Positions 51,971 through 60,867 of a stretch of 64,000 nucleotides of DNA are shown here, piece after piece. This stretch comes from Pseudorhodobacter antarcticus (GTDB lineage: Bacteria; Pseudomonadota; Alphaproteobacteria; Rhodobacterales; Rhodobacteraceae). The notes under the pieces were generated by a model. It had not been told where the DNA came from. It searched no databases and was given only the letters and a program-made list of their open reading frames with translations. Both the position numbers and the translations under genes were made by a program. The DNA is taken from positions 80,538 through 144,537 of the forward strand of contig NZ_FOCO01000008.1 of the NCBI RefSeq assembly GCF_900110135.1, written 5' to 3'. Positions within the stretch are counted from its first letter, which is position 1. Each line of letters starts with the position of its first letter.

Positions 51971-52963
51971 ATGGACCATAGATCAGGCCAAAAGAGCGCA
52001 GCCCAGTATTTATACCCGCCCCTTGACCCGTTTGATCAGCAAATGCTGGAGGTTGGGGGCGGGCACCGGGTTTATTTTGAACAATGTGGCCACCCCGATG
52101 GGGTGCCGGTTCTGGTCGTGCATGGCGGGCCGGGTGGTGGGTGCAGCCCGGCGATGCGGCGGTATTTTGATCCGGCGGTGTACCGGATTATTTTGTTCGA
52201 TCAGCGCGGCTGCGGGCGGTCGCGGCCCCATGCGAGTGTGGAGGAAAATACGACCTGGGATTTGGTCGCGGATATGGAGGCGATCCGGGGCCAACTGGAC
52301 CTTGGGCCGGTCGTTTTATTTGGGGGAAGTTGGGGGGCGACGCTTGCCTTGATCTATGCGATTTCTTACCCGCAAAACGTGGCCCATCTGGTTTTGCGTG
52401 GTGTTTTTTCGATGACGCAGGCAGAGCTGGACTGGTTTTATGGTGGCGGGGCGGGGCGGTTTTTCCCCGAGCTTTGGGCGCAGTTTGAAGGGGCCATTCC
52501 TGAGGAGGAGCGCGGCGATTTGATCGCGGCCTATCATCGGCGGCTGTTTTCTGGGGCCATGATCGAGGAAATGAAATTCGCGCGGCTGTGGGCGAATTGG
52601 GAAAATGCGCTGGCCACGATTGATTCGAATTTTGTGGGTGGTGACGGGCCATCCGATTATGCGCGGGCTTTTTCGCGGCTGGAAAACCACTATTTTTTCA
52701 ACAAGGGGTTCCTTTCGGAAGATGATTGGATTTTGAAAAACCGGCATAAAATTGAGGGGATTGAAGCCGATATTGTGCAGGGCCGGTTCGATATGGTTTG
52801 CCCCCCGATTTCTGCGTTTCGGCTGGCGAATGGGTGGGAAAAAGCGCGGCTGAAAATGGTACCGATGGCGGGGCATGCCCTGTCGGAGCCTGCGATTTCG
52901 GCGGAATTGGTTGCGATTATGGATGCGATGCGGGCCCAGGTTCTCGCGCGATGCGGCAGTTAA
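51971..52963 (+). CDS. pip: Proline iminopeptidase
   Basis: The ATG at 51971 gives a 330-residue alpha/beta hydrolase. Motifs are [12 protein letters not shown] (oxyanion hole), DQRGCGRS, the nucleophile in [13 protein letters not shown], Asp in GRFDMVCP and His in MAGHALSEP. The length and the HGGPG block identify the S33 prolyl aminopeptidase family, which removes N-terminal proline from peptides. Its codons are rich in G and T, unlike the C-rich plus-strand genes to its left. Confidence 0.92.
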   Translation: MDHRSGQKSAAQYLYPPLDPFDQQMLEVGGGHRVYFEQCGHPDGVPVLVVHGGPGGGCSPAMRRYFDPAVYRIILFDQRGCGRSRPHASVEENTTWDLVADMEAIRGQLDLGPVVLFGGSWGATLALIYAISYPQNVAHLVLRGVFSMTQAELDWFYGGGAGRFFPELWAQFEGAIPEEERGDLIAAYHRRLFSGAMIEEMKFARLWANWENALATIDSNFVGGDGPSDYARAFSRLENHYFFNKGFLSEDDWILKNRHKIEGIEADIVQGRFDMVCPPISAFRLANGWEKARLKMVPMAGHALSEPAISAELVAIMDAMRAQVLARCGS

Positions 52964-52979
52964 GTTATTGTTATTGCTA

Positions 52980-53023
52980 TGATTCGTGTTTTTTGTTCAT
53001 TAAATTTTAAGATTTGGATCGCG
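52980..53023 (+). repeat. 45-bp inverted repeat, right copy
   Basis: This is the partner of 51085-51129. It lies just past the pip stop and is followed 13 bp later by REP-like copy B. Confidence 0.7.
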
Positions 53024-53036
53024 GTTAGGGATGAAG

Positions 53037-53061
53037 AGTCGGGGTGAAACCCCGACCTACG
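53037..53061 (+). repeat. REP-like element, copy B
   Basis: A 7-bp stem (GTCGGGG, loop TGAAA, CCCCGAC) is followed by CTACG. It is nearly identical to 55645-55669. The left end of the insertion sequence begins 22 bp further on. Confidence 0.75.
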
Positions 53062-53082
53062 TTTGGGGTGGGGTTGGACATG

Positions 53083-53110
53083 CCAAAAACGGTGCAGACT
53101 GTGTGAAAAC
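53083..53110 (+). repeat. Left terminal inverted repeat of the IS1182-type element
   Basis: These 28 bases, starting CCAAAAACGGTGCAGACTGT, match the complement of 54793-54820 with only two or three mismatches. Confidence 0.8.
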
Positions 53111-53125
53111 CCATCGCCCCTGGAA

Positions 53126-54642
53126 ATGGCCCTGATCACTGCCTTTTCCACCTCATCAGGGATTCCTTGCGGGGCGCAGAAATGGTATCCTCGTGCATGG
53201 AAACACATCCAAGGAAGTTCCCGCGCCCAGACGCTTTTGTTGCCTGCCTGCGTGGATGATTATGTTGGGCCTGACAACGTCGTTCGGTTTATTGAGGCCT
53301 TTGTCGAAAGCCTTGATCTGGCGGCTGCGGGTTTTGACCGAACCCTCCCCAAAGCGACCGGCAGGCCGGGGTATGATCCAAGTGATCTGCTGAAGCTTTA
53401 CATTTACGGCTATCTGAACCGGGTGCGCTCCAGTCGGCGTCTGGAAGCAGAGACACACCGCAATCGTGGCGCGTGATCTGGCTGATGCGTCAGTTGCGGC
53501 CTGACTTCAAAACCATCGCTGATTTCCGGCGCGAGAACAAAAAATCCTTTTGGCAAGTCTTTCGTGAGTTTGTGGTCCTGTGCCGCAGCCTTGATTTGTT
53601 TGGCCGCGAGCTGATTGCGGTGGATGGCACGCGACTGAAAGCCGTCAAGAGCGGCCAGCGCAATTTCACCAAGGCTAAGCTGGCCCGCGCCATGGCCGAG
53701 AGTGACGAGCGCCTTGGCCGATATCTCAAGCAGCTGGATGACGCGGACAAAGACGACACGACGCCTTTGGGGCGGGTGGATAATCTGGAAGAGAAGATCG
53801 CCGCGATCAAGGAACGCCGTGCCCAGCTTGTGCAGCGCCGCGCTGAACTGGACGCCAGCGGCGAGGATCAGATATCCCTGACGGACCCGGATGCGCGTGC
53901 GATGCATTCCTCAAGCCGCATTGGAGTAGGTTACGACATCCAGATTGCCGTTGATACCAAGCACAAACTGATCGCCGAGCAACAGGTTCATAACAATGTC
54001 AGCGACCTGGGATTGCTTGCCGAGACAGCCAGTGCCGCGCGGGAAAATCTGGGCGTGGATCGGATCGCTGTTGTTGCGGACCGGGGCTACTACAAGATCG
54101 AAGACATTGAGGATTGTGAGGCGGTGGGTGTGACGCCCTATGTCCCAAAGCCGCTACGCGGCTCTGCCGTAAAAAACGGGTTCTTCACAAAAGAGCAGTT
54201 TCATTATGACCCTGATGTGGACGTCCTGATCTGTCCGGGCGGGCGACAGCTTGCGCCAAAACACAAGAGCAAGATCCGCGACAATGACGCGGTCATTTTT
54301 GTAAATACCAAAGCGTGCAAGGCCTGCGACCTGCGGGCGCGATGCACAAATGCCGCCTGTTGAGCGGTCATGCGATACGCGAATGAGGCCATTCTGGACC
54401 GGATGGCGGCACGGCTTGCCGCACGGCCTGAGGTCATGGACCTGCGCCGCGAGAGCGTCGAACACCCGTTTGGCCAAATTAAACAAAGGATTGGCAAGCA
54501 GTGGATGGGGCAGCGGAACTTCCTCACGCGCCGTATCGAGAATGTCAGGGGCGAGTTCAGTCTGACAGCACTCGCCTACAACATCCGCCGCGCCTTGACG
54601 CTTGTGGGCGTGGCGGGCCTGATGAGCGCCATCAGCGCCTGA
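53126..54642 (+). pseudogene. IS1182-family transposase, broken by frameshift and in-frame stop
   Basis: The N-terminal part (QTLLLPACVDDYVGPDNVVRFIEAFVESLDL, then GRPGYDPSDLLKLYIYGYLNRVRSSRRLEAETHRN) is followed near 53470 by a frameshift. The next part, IWLMRQLRPDFKTIADFRREN, is in another frame. That frame runs to a TGA at 54361-54363, after RCTNAAC, and then continues without shift as MRYANEAILDRMAARLAARPEVMDLRRESVEHPFG to the end. The stop could be a simple CGA to TGA change. An out-of-frame ATG at 53197, leading into HIQGSSR, hints at a third lesion. The catalytic core (AVDGTRLKA, ADRGYY) is present but cannot be made as one protein. Confidence 0.85.
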
Positions 54643-54945
54643 GGGGGGATCTCGCCCGCCAATTCCGGCTAAAACGGACCCACAAACCCGCACAAACGTC
54701 ATTTTACAGGTTCCTAGGACGCCCAGTCGGTGAAACTGCGTTAAAGTCCGACAGGCACCTCTAAGGTCATAATAAGAGCCATCAGAAAGCGCGTTTCCAC
54801 ACAGTCTGGACCGTTTTTGGGAGGGTAGTAAGCCCAAAATGTCGGCGAATGCGCCCTGACATGGACTGGTGCTTATCCTGCTATACTACGTTATCAGCGT
54901 AAGGTAGTTTTGAGGCTCAACGCTGCTCAACCTTAGGGAATCAAA
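54643..54945. other. IS right end and probable promoter of cytochrome b561
   Basis: The stretch holds the 3' part and right inverted repeat of the insertion sequence, up to 54820. It then carries a possible extended -10 promoter (TG-C-TATACT at 54879-54887) about 60 bp before the cytochrome gene. The -35 match CTGACA at 54856 is too far away to be convincing. Confidence 0.45.
54793..54820 (-). repeat. Right terminal inverted repeat of the IS1182-type element
   Basis: On the minus strand it reads CCAAAAACGGTCCAGACTGT and on, pairing with the left end at 53083-53110. Confidence 0.8.
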
Positions 54946-55461
54946 ATGTCGACGACTTCTGCATCGCCAGCCAACAGTTGGACAAAACTTAACATTAACC
55001 TTCATTGGCTCGTGGTAGCACTCCTTGTTGCTCAATATGTCGATGGTGGTTGGATGATCGAATTTTTTGATAGCGGAATTGAAAATACGGTTGTGCCGAT
55101 GACGACAGTTGGTCTGGGCTACTTACATATGGCGCTCGGCTTAACGGTTCTCGCGGCAGTTTTGCTGCGCCTTTGGGATCGGTATGCGCACGGTCGACCT
55201 GAGCACGCAGCTACCGATCCAAACTGGGCCACGATCCTCGCAAAAGTTACGCATTTTGGTATCTATGCGGTCGTAATTTCAATGCCAATCGCGGGCTTAA
55301 TAACTTGGCTCACCAGCAATGAATGGCTTGGTGATATGCATGCACAAGCCTCGGATTTGTTGCTTGTACTTCTCGCACTTCATGTAGGTGGCGCGCTTGT
55401 GAACCATTTCCATTTTAAAAACAACGTGTTGAAACGGATGATGCCCGGCCAAGGTCGCTAA
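54946..55461 (+). CDS. Cytochrome b561 family membrane protein
   Basis: The 171-residue protein has four transmembrane helices and the heme-binding histidines of prokaryotic cytochrome b561: NINLHWLVVALL, LGYLHMALGLTVL, KVTHFGIYAVV and LLALHVGGALVNHFHF. It would pass electrons between quinone and periplasmic or soluble partners in the inner membrane. The codons are clearly less GC-rich than those of neighbouring genes (many TTA, ATT, CTT, ACT). The gene lies directly beside the insertion sequence, so recent acquisition is likely. Confidence 0.87.
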   Translation: MSTTSASPANSWTKLNINLHWLVVALLVAQYVDGGWMIEFFDSGIENTVVPMTTVGLGYLHMALGLTVLAAVLLRLWDRYAHGRPEHAATDPNWATILAKVTHFGIYAVVISMPIAGLITWLTSNEWLGDMHAQASDLLLVLLALHVGGALVNHFHFKNNVLKRMMPGQGR

Positions 55462-55588
55462 GATAAAGTTTCAAGCGAATGATGTAGATGGAAGTGGCCG
55501 GAGAAATTTCAGCCCAGCCGTTTTCAACAAACCCTCCTTTTGGAGGAGCCGGAAAATTCCCTGTTTTCCACCGCCAAAACCCCCGTTC

Positions 55589-55616
55589 AAAACCTTGGGG
55601 GTATTGAAGGTTTTTT
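55589..55616 (+). terminator. Probable terminator of the cytochrome b561 gene
   Basis: The stem AAAACCTT / AAGGTTTT has a 10-base loop and is followed by extra T residues. It lies about 130 bp after the cytochrome stop. The stem is AT-rich, so it is only moderately strong. Confidence 0.55.
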
Positions 55617-55644
55617 GATGCGTGTTTGTGATCGGGCTGTGTGG

Positions 55645-55669
55645 AGTCGGGGTGGAACCCCGACCTACG
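55645..55669 (+). repeat. REP-like element, copy C
   Basis: Stem GTCGGGG / CCCCGAC followed by CTACG; it differs from copy B at about one position. Similarity to copy B continues downstream through GACATGC and AAAAACGG. Confidence 0.75.
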
Positions 55670-55695
55670 GGTGCGGGGGGCGGTTGGTGACATGC

Positions 55696-55731
55696 AAAAA
55701 CGGCGCAAGGTTGCCCCTGCGCCGTTTTTTT
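55696..55731. terminator. Bidirectional terminator between cytochrome b561 and the DUF481 gene
   Basis: Stem AAAAACGGCGCA / TGCGCCGTTTTT with a loop of about 10 bases; A and T runs on the two sides allow function in both directions. It ends the convergent minus-strand gene at 55839. Confidence 0.85.
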
Positions 55732-55838
55732 CACACGAGATGGTTGGTTCAATCTAGGTCCCGCCCCGGCCCCGATAATCGCCTTTATATTTCCCTAAAG
55801 ACGGCGGGGCAGGGGCGGGTTTTGATTAGAAGCCGTGA

Positions 55839-56669
55839 TTAGAAGCCGTAGACGAGCGAGACGCCGACCTTGTTGTCCGAGCGGATGGCGCGGCTGTCGT
55901 TGTATTCGGTCAAATAGCTGACGCGGGTGGAAAATGCGTCAGTCATTTTGACGTTTACGCCGAAGTCGTTGTTGATGCGCAGCGCGCCTTTGGATTTCAA
56001 CACATCGGTGTCCATTGTCATGAACAGGTTGTCGCTGAAGCCGTAGAAAAAGCGCGAGGAGACGATGCCTGCCGCCTCGGTCACGGAGGTATCATTGCCG
56101 TAGTTCAAGTAGCTTTGACCCACACCGGCCTGCACGCGCCATGTGACGTTTTCCGAGTTCAAGATGCGGTAACCCGGACCAAAGCCAAGGAAGGCGTCTT
56201 TTTTCACGTCGGTCGCGGCGGATGCCAAGCCGTCTGTTTCGACGCGGGCCAAGGCGAAGGCATAGAATTTGTCGTTAAAGTAGTAGTTCGCATCATAGAC
56301 CATGAAGATGTCTTCTTTGGTCGATGTGTTCGCCGCCTCTTGGAAGTCGATGGCAATACCGATGGTTTGCACGGTTTGGCCCACGGCGTAGCGCAGGCGG
56401 GTGCCGATGGTCAGGTCCTGGGAGGAGCTGTTGCCGGTTTTGCCGGAATAAGACAGCGACGCCGAGCCGGACAGGCCGGGGCGGAAATCTGGGTTGCCAA
56501 AGCGCGAGGCATCTTCGGCGCGTGCCATATCTTTGGCAACAGCGCGGTCGATATCGTCCAGCGTGTCGTTCAACCCGCTGGTGCCGTTCAGATCCTGTGC
56601 GAAAGCACCGGATGTGGTCAATGCCAAGGCCAGTGCTGCGACCGTGCCGAATTTGAATTCGTTTTTCAT
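55839..56669 (-). CDS. DUF481-family (salt-induced) outer-membrane protein
   Basis: The ATG at 56669, with AAGGG upstream, gives 276 residues. A signal peptide ends in TSGAFAQ. The mature protein is a string of alternating beta strands with aromatic girdles (RPGLSGSASLSYSGKTGNSSSQDLTIGTRLRYAVG, then YDANYYFNDKFYAFALARVETDGLA and a terminal VGVSLVYGF). This fits a YdiY-like DUF481 beta-barrel in the outer membrane. Relatives are induced by salt or stress; the transported molecule is unknown. A 12-bp palindrome at 56779 lies in its upstream region. Confidence 0.85.
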   Translation of the reverse strand: MKNEFKFGTVAALALALTTSGAFAQDLNGTSGLNDTLDDIDRAVAKDMARAEDASRFGNPDFRPGLSGSASLSYSGKTGNSSSQDLTIGTRLRYAVGQTVQTIGIAIDFQEAANTSTKEDIFMVYDANYYFNDKFYAFALARVETDGLASAATDVKKDAFLGFGPGYRILNSENVTWRVQAGVGQSYLNYGNDTSVTEAAGIVSSRFFYGFSDNLFMTMDTDVLKSKGALRINNDFGVNVKMTDAFSTRVSYLTEYNDSRAIRSDNKVGVSLVYGF

Positions 56670-56778
56670 GTCATTACCCTTTCGGTGGTGATGACCCGGA
56701 TCGGATGAGCCGGGGTGTTTCGTCTGAAAAGGGTTTAGCGGGTGGGGGATGTATATGAAATTATCGCAATAATTGACT

Positions 56779-56790
56779 TTATCATGATAA
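56779..56790. promoter_or_regulatory. Perfect 12-bp palindrome upstream of the DUF481 gene
   Basis: TTATCATGATAA lies about 110 bp before the DUF481 start in an AT-rich patch, and may be an operator. The LysR gene ends about 108 bp to the right and is transcribed toward it, so the site belongs to the outer-membrane gene. Confidence 0.5.
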
Positions 56791-56898
56791 TTACTGGTGT
56801 ATCGCGGCCTTGCAATGGGCGCGTGCAGGCCCATTCCCGGCGCAGGGCTGGGATTGGGCATTGATTTTAAAGAATTAATGGGGTGGTGGTGTGGTGGG

Positions 56899-57780
56899 TT
56901 AGATTTTGTGGATGACCCCGGCCACGTCTGTATCGAACTGATCTATCAGGATTTTGAGTGTCTTGTGGGCAACATCGGCGATGTCATCATCCAGATCATC
57001 GCGCCAGACGGACCAGATGGGATAGCCGTAAACCGGGGCGTCATGCACCAAATGTAGCGTGCCATCATCCAAGAACCGCTTTGCGTAGCGGGCGGGCAAG
57101 TAGGCGGCGCAGCGGCGGTTGACGATATAAAGCGCGGACAGCACGCCCATGTCCAGTGTGAGGCCGGGATTGGTGAGATGCGGCAGGTGCAGGTGGTGGA
57201 AGGTTTGGAATTCGGGCGACCAATCGACATAGGCGTAGTGGCCGGGCAGGTCGGCGAGGGTGGCATCGGGCCAAGAGGCGACGAGAACCAGCTCTTCGTC
57301 GGTGACCTTTTCGACGCGCAGCCCTTGGCGCAGGGTGGGTTGGTAGGACAGTGCGATCTGCATCACCCCTTCGGTCATGGAATGGGTGAGGTTGGCGGGC
57401 ATGCCGAGTTCGCCACGGATGCTGAGATCGGGGAAGGCCATGCGCAGTGCGTCGATCCAGCGAAACCCAAGCCGGGGCCACAGGGCGGTTTGCGCGCCGA
57501 TGGTGAGGGAGCGGGTGAACCCTTCGGGAATGGCGACGTGTTGGCGGGCCTGTTCCCAATTGCGGATTAAAAGCTGGGCGAAGGGTTCGAATTCGCGGCC
57601 TGCGGGGGTCATTTCGGCGCCGGCCTTGGAGCGGGTGAAAAGGGGGCGGCCCAGCTGATCTTCTAGTCGTGCCACGCGCAGGGAGACGGCGGATTGGGTG
57701 ACGAACAGCCGGTCGGACGCGGCGGCAAACGAGCCGGTGTTGGCGACAGCGATGAAGGTGCGGATAAGGGTAAGGTCCAT
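56899..57780 (-). CDS. LysR-family transcriptional regulator
   Basis: The ATG at 57780 starts a 293-residue protein; the much longer open frame to the right is a shadow of rimP. The N-terminal helix-turn-helix is [48 protein letters not shown]. The ligand domain begins [20 protein letters not shown]. The effector is unknown. It points toward, and may control, the DUF481 gene beyond its 3' end, although LysR genes usually regulate a divergent neighbour, which here would be rimP. It is GC-rich and shows G excess on the plus strand. Confidence 0.9.
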   Translation of the reverse strand: MDLTLIRTFIAVANTGSFAAASDRLFVTQSAVSLRVARLEDQLGRPLFTRSKAGAEMTPAGREFEPFAQLLIRNWEQARQHVAIPEGFTRSLTIGAQTALWPRLGFRWIDALRMAFPDLSIRGELGMPANLTHSMTEGVMQIALSYQPTLRQGLRVEKVTDEELVLVASWPDATLADLPGHYAYVDWSPEFQTFHHLHLPHLTNPGLTLDMGVLSALYIVNRRCAAYLPARYAKRFLDDGTLHLVHDAPVYGYPIWSVWRDDLDDDIADVAHKTLKILIDQFDTDVAGVIHKI

Positions 57781-57826
57781 GTGGAGGATTTGAGGGGGTC
57801 GTGGGGGGAAAGGCAAGAGACTCTGC

Positions 57827-57855
57827 TTGCCATTGCGTGCGGGGGGGCCTATATG
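57827..57855 (+). promoter_or_regulatory. Probable promoter of the rimP-nusA-ylxR-infB operon
   Basis: TTGCCA at 57827-57832 and TATATG at 57850-57855 are separated by 17 bases. The inverted repeat GGCAAG/CTTGCC (57812-57831) overlaps the -35 box. Confidence 0.6.
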
Positions 57856-57906
57856 ATCGCTAACAGATGTTTTGGGGTCCACACCCGAAGCTACCGGAAC
57901 CTGATG

Positions 57907-57928
57907 CGGGCCTGTTGGCCCGTTTTTT
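57907..57928 (+). terminator. Attenuator-like hairpin in the rimP leader
   Basis: The stem CGGGCC / GGCCCG has a TGTT loop and is followed by TTTTTT. It lies between the promoter and the rimP start (33 bp before it), so it could act as a transcription attenuator for the whole operon. Confidence 0.65.
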
Positions 57929-57960
57929 GTTTTGGGATACCTTTTGCCCGCAGGGATGCC

Positions 57961-58572
57961 ATGTCTGATCTGATCGCCAAAACCGCCATTGACCGCCGCC
58001 TTGCGGAGATTATCACGCCAACGATTGAAGCGTTGGGGTATGAATTGGTGCGCGTCCGCCTGATGAGTGGCAAGTACAAGATTTTGCAGATCATGGCGGA
58101 CCGCCCGGAGGGGGGAATAATCGTGGATGATTGCGCCAAGATTTCCACGGCTGTTTCGGCGGTGTTGGATGTTGAGGACCCGATTGAGGACAATTACACG
58201 CTGGAGGTATCGAGCCCCGGCATTGACCGCCCCCTGACGCGGTTGAAGGATTTTGATATGTGGGCCGATTATGAGGCGCGCATTGAGACGACCGAGTTGA
58301 TCGACGGGCGCCGCCGCTTTAAGGGATTTTTGCGCGGCACTGAGGGCGATGAGGTGTTGATTGAATTGGAGGATGGCAAAGAGCCTGTGACCATTGGGTT
58401 GCAGTTTGACTGGTTGTCGGATGCCAAGTTGATTTTGACTGATGATTTGATTGCCGAAATGTTGCGGCAGAAAAAGGCAGACCCGGCGTTTGATGCCAGT
58501 GCGTTTGACGAGATTGAAGAGTCCGAAGGGGAAGAGCCTGAAGCGGCTGATACCCCAGTAACCAAGCACTAA
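57961..58572 (+). CDS. rimP: Ribosome maturation factor RimP
   Basis: Starting at the ATG at 57961, the protein has 203 residues. The N-terminal domain contains [26 protein letters not shown] and [46 protein letters not shown], the RimP signature. The SH3-like C-terminal domain follows, then an acidic tail ([16 protein letters not shown]) longer than in E. coli. RimP helps assemble the 30S subunit. The order rimP-nusA-ylxR-infB is conserved in bacteria. Confidence 0.95.
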   Translation: MSDLIAKTAIDRRLAEIITPTIEALGYELVRVRLMSGKYKILQIMADRPEGGIIVDDCAKISTAVSAVLDVEDPIEDNYTLEVSSPGIDRPLTRLKDFDMWADYEARIETTELIDGRRRFKGFLRGTEGDEVLIELEDGKEPVTIGLQFDWLSDAKLILTDDLIAEMLRQKKADPAFDASAFDEIEESEGEEPEAADTPVTKH

Positions 58573-58606
58573 CGGCGCGCGCGCCGCCCTTTGGGAGTAG
58601 ATACGA

Positions 58607-60214
58607 ATGGCCATTACCTCAGCGAACCAGCTTGAATTGTTGCAAACGGCCGAAGCCGTCGCGCGGGAGAAGATGATTGACCCCGAATTGGTCATTCAGG
58701 CGATGGAAGAATCCCTCGCCCGGGCGGCGAAGTCGCGGTACGGCGCAGAGCTGGACATTCGGGTGGCGATTGATCGGCGCACCGGGCGCGCGACATTTAC
58801 CCGCGTGCGCACGGTTGTGGGCGATGATGAGGTGGACAATTACCAAAGCCAGATGAACGTTAAAGATGCGAAAGTGCATTTGGCGGACCCCAAAGTGGGC
58901 GATTTGATTGTTGAAGAAGTGCCGCCCGTTGATTTGGGGCGCATCGCGGCGCAATCGGCCAAGCAGGTTATCTTGCAAAAGGTGCGCGAAGCCGAACGTG
59001 ACCGCCAGTTTGAAGAGTTCAAGGACCGCAAGGGCACGATCATCAATGGGCAGGTCAAGCGCGAAGAATACGGCAATATCATCGTGGATATTGGCCGGGG
59101 CGAAGCGATTTTGCGCCGCAACGAAAAGATTGGCCGCGAATCGTATCGCCCGAACGACCGTATCCGTTGCTACATCAAGGATGTGCGGCGTGAGGCGCGC
59201 GGGCCGCAGGTGTTCCTGTCCCGGACCGACCCGCAGTTCATGGCCGAGTTGTTCAAGATGGAAGTGCCAGAGATTTATGATGGCATTATCGAGATTAAGG
59301 CCGTGGCGCGTGACCCCGGCAGCCGTGCCAAGATTGCTGTGATTTCCTATGACAACTCCATCGACCCGGTGGGCGCGTGCGTGGGTATGCGCGGCAGCCG
59401 TGTGCAGGCCGTTGTGAACGAATTGCAGGGCGAAAAGATTGACATCATTCCGTGGAATGAGGACCAAGCGACATTCTTGGTGAACGCGTTGCAGCCTGCC
59501 GAAGTGTCCAAGGTTGTGATCGACGAAGAGATTGGCAAGATCGAAGTTGTGGTGCCCGATGAGCAGCTGTCGCTGGCGATTGGTCGCCGGGGCCAGAACG
59601 TGCGGTTGGCCAGCCAGTTGACGGGCCTTGATATTGATATTGTGACAGAAACCGACGAATCCGCGCGCCGCCAAGCCGAGTTTGCGGAGCGTACGGGCCT
59701 GTTTATGGCAGCGCTTGATATTGACGAGATGATGGCGCAGTTGCTGGTTGCCGAAGGCTTTGTCACGCTGGAAGAAGTGGCGTATGTTGATACCGACGAA
59801 TTGCTGTCGATCGATGGGTTTGATGAGGGCACGGCGGGCGAATTGCAGACACGGGCGCGCGAACATCTGGAAGCGGCCAACACCAAGGCGATGGAAGCGG
59901 CCCGCGCGCTGGGCGTTGAGGACAGCTTGGTCAACTTTGAGGGGCTGACCCCGCAGATGTTGGAAGCGCTGGCCAATGACGGCATCAAGACGTTGGAAGA
60001 TTTCGCAACCTGTGCGGATTGGGAACTTGCGGGCGGTTGGACCACTGTGAAAGGGGTTCGCCACAAGGATGAAGGCGTGTTGGAGAAATTTGACGTATCG
60101 CTGGAAGAGGCGCAAACTTTGGTTATGACCGCGCGTGTGATGCTGGGCTGGGTGGACCCGACCGAGATGGACGCCGTTGAAGAAGAAGAAGACCTTGACG
60201 AGGAGGAGGCCTGA
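58607..60214 (+). CDS. nusA: Transcription termination/antitermination factor NusA
   Basis: The 535-residue protein has the NusA N-terminal RNA polymerase-binding domain (residues 1-130), an S1 domain (IINGQVKREEYGNIIVDIGRGEAILRRNE) and two KH domains with the VGACVGMRGSRVQAVVNELQGEKIDII motif and the AIGRRGQNVRLA loop. Helix-hairpin-helix-type C-terminal repeats and an acidic tail (EEEEDLDEEEA) follow. It controls pausing and termination. It lies 34 bp after rimP. Confidence 0.96.
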   Translation: MAITSANQLELLQTAEAVAREKMIDPELVIQAMEESLARAAKSRYGAELDIRVAIDRRTGRATFTRVRTVVGDDEVDNYQSQMNVKDAKVHLADPKVGDLIVEEVPPVDLGRIAAQSAKQVILQKVREAERDRQFEEFKDRKGTIINGQVKREEYGNIIVDIGRGEAILRRNEKIGRESYRPNDRIRCYIKDVRREARGPQVFLSRTDPQFMAELFKMEVPEIYDGIIEIKAVARDPGSRAKIAVISYDNSIDPVGACVGMRGSRVQAVVNELQGEKIDIIPWNEDQATFLVNALQPAEVSKVVIDEEIGKIEVVVPDEQLSLAIGRRGQNVRLASQLTGLDIDIVTETDESARRQAEFAERTGLFMAALDIDEMMAQLLVAEGFVTLEEVAYVDTDELLSIDGFDEGTAGELQTRAREHLEAANTKAMEAARALGVEDSLVNFEGLTPQMLEALANDGIKTLEDFATCADWELAGGWTTVKGVRHKDEGVLEKFDVSLEEAQTLVMTARVMLGWVDPTEMDAVEEEEDLDEEEA

Positions 60215-60231
60215 GAGGGCCTGCGCAGACC

Positions 60232-60867
60232 ATGACACGCGGGGGCCGGGACAAAGACCTTGATGATGGACCAGAGCGACGGTGCATCGTTTCGGGCGAC
60301 AGCCAACCAAAGGCGGGGTTGATCCGTTTTGTGGTGGGGCCGGACGCGGTGGTGGTGCCCGATGTGATGGGGCGTTTGCCGGGGCGGGGGATTTACGTGT
60401 CCTCTGATCCGGCGATGATTGCAAAGGCGGCGCAAAAAGGGTTGTTTACCCGCGCAGCCCGGACGCCCGTAAAGGCGCCCGATGGGTTGGCAGAGCTGGT
60501 TGAGGTTTTGTTGATGCGCCGGGTTTTGGAATCGTTAAGCCTTGCGCGCAAAGCGGGGCAAGCGGTGACGGGATATGAGAAGGTGAAGGAATGGTTGGTG
60601 AAGGGGCAAGCGATTGCCTTGATCCAAGCCAGCGACGGGTCGGAGCGCGGCAAATCGAAATTGCGCCCACCGGACCGAAAGAACGGATTTATTGGCTGTT
60701 TGACATCCCAGGAAATGGGTTTGGCATTTGGCCGGGAACATGCAATACACGGCGCGCTTGCGGCTGGTGGATTGGGCAAACGTGTTGTAGATGAAGCGGT
60801 AAGGCTTGCGGGTTTCCGTGAGCAAGCAGGCGGGACCCCCGCCGATGAGGATAGACAAGACGCATGA
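60232..60867 (+). CDS. YlxR (DUF448) protein fused to an L7Ae-like domain
   Basis: The 211-residue protein has an N-terminal YlxR domain ([45 protein letters not shown]) and a C-terminal ribosomal L7Ae-type RNA-binding domain ([43 protein letters not shown]). This fusion is normal in alphaproteobacteria. It probably binds RNA on or near the ribosome. It is coupled to infB by a four-base overlap. Confidence 0.9.
   Translation: MTRGGRDKDLDDGPERRCIVSGDSQPKAGLIRFVVGPDAVVVPDVMGRLPGRGIYVSSDPAMIAKAAQKGLFTRAARTPVKAPDGLAELVEVLLMRRVLESLSLARKAGQAVTGYEKVKEWLVKGQAIALIQASDGSERGKSKLRPPDRKNGFIGCLTSQEMGLAFGREHAIHGALAAGGLGKRVVDEAVRLAGFREQAGGTPADEDRQDA

Larger units (their letters stand above)
53083..54820 (+). 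mobile_element. IS1182-family insertion sequence, decayed
   Basis: About 1.74 kb is bounded by 28-bp imperfect inverted repeats at 53083-53110 and 54793-54820; both ends start CCAAAAACGGT and contain CAGACTGTGTG. The single transposase gene between them is broken. No target-site duplication is evident next to the ends. The size and transposase match the IS1182 family. It sits beside a REP-like copy, a common insertion context. Confidence 0.85.
55462..55838. other. Repeat- and hairpin-rich intergenic region
   Basis: No gene is seen in 377 bases. It contains a small hairpin (CCTCC-TTTT-GGAGG at 55533-55546), a terminator-like hairpin at 55589-55616, REP-like copy C at 55645-55669 and a strong terminator at 55696-55731. 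Confidence 0.6.

Noticed and set aside
56899..58695. 598-residue open frame on the minus strand extending the LysR gene through rimP
   Set aside because: Residues before the LysR start have no family match and are antisense to rimP; the true start is 57780.
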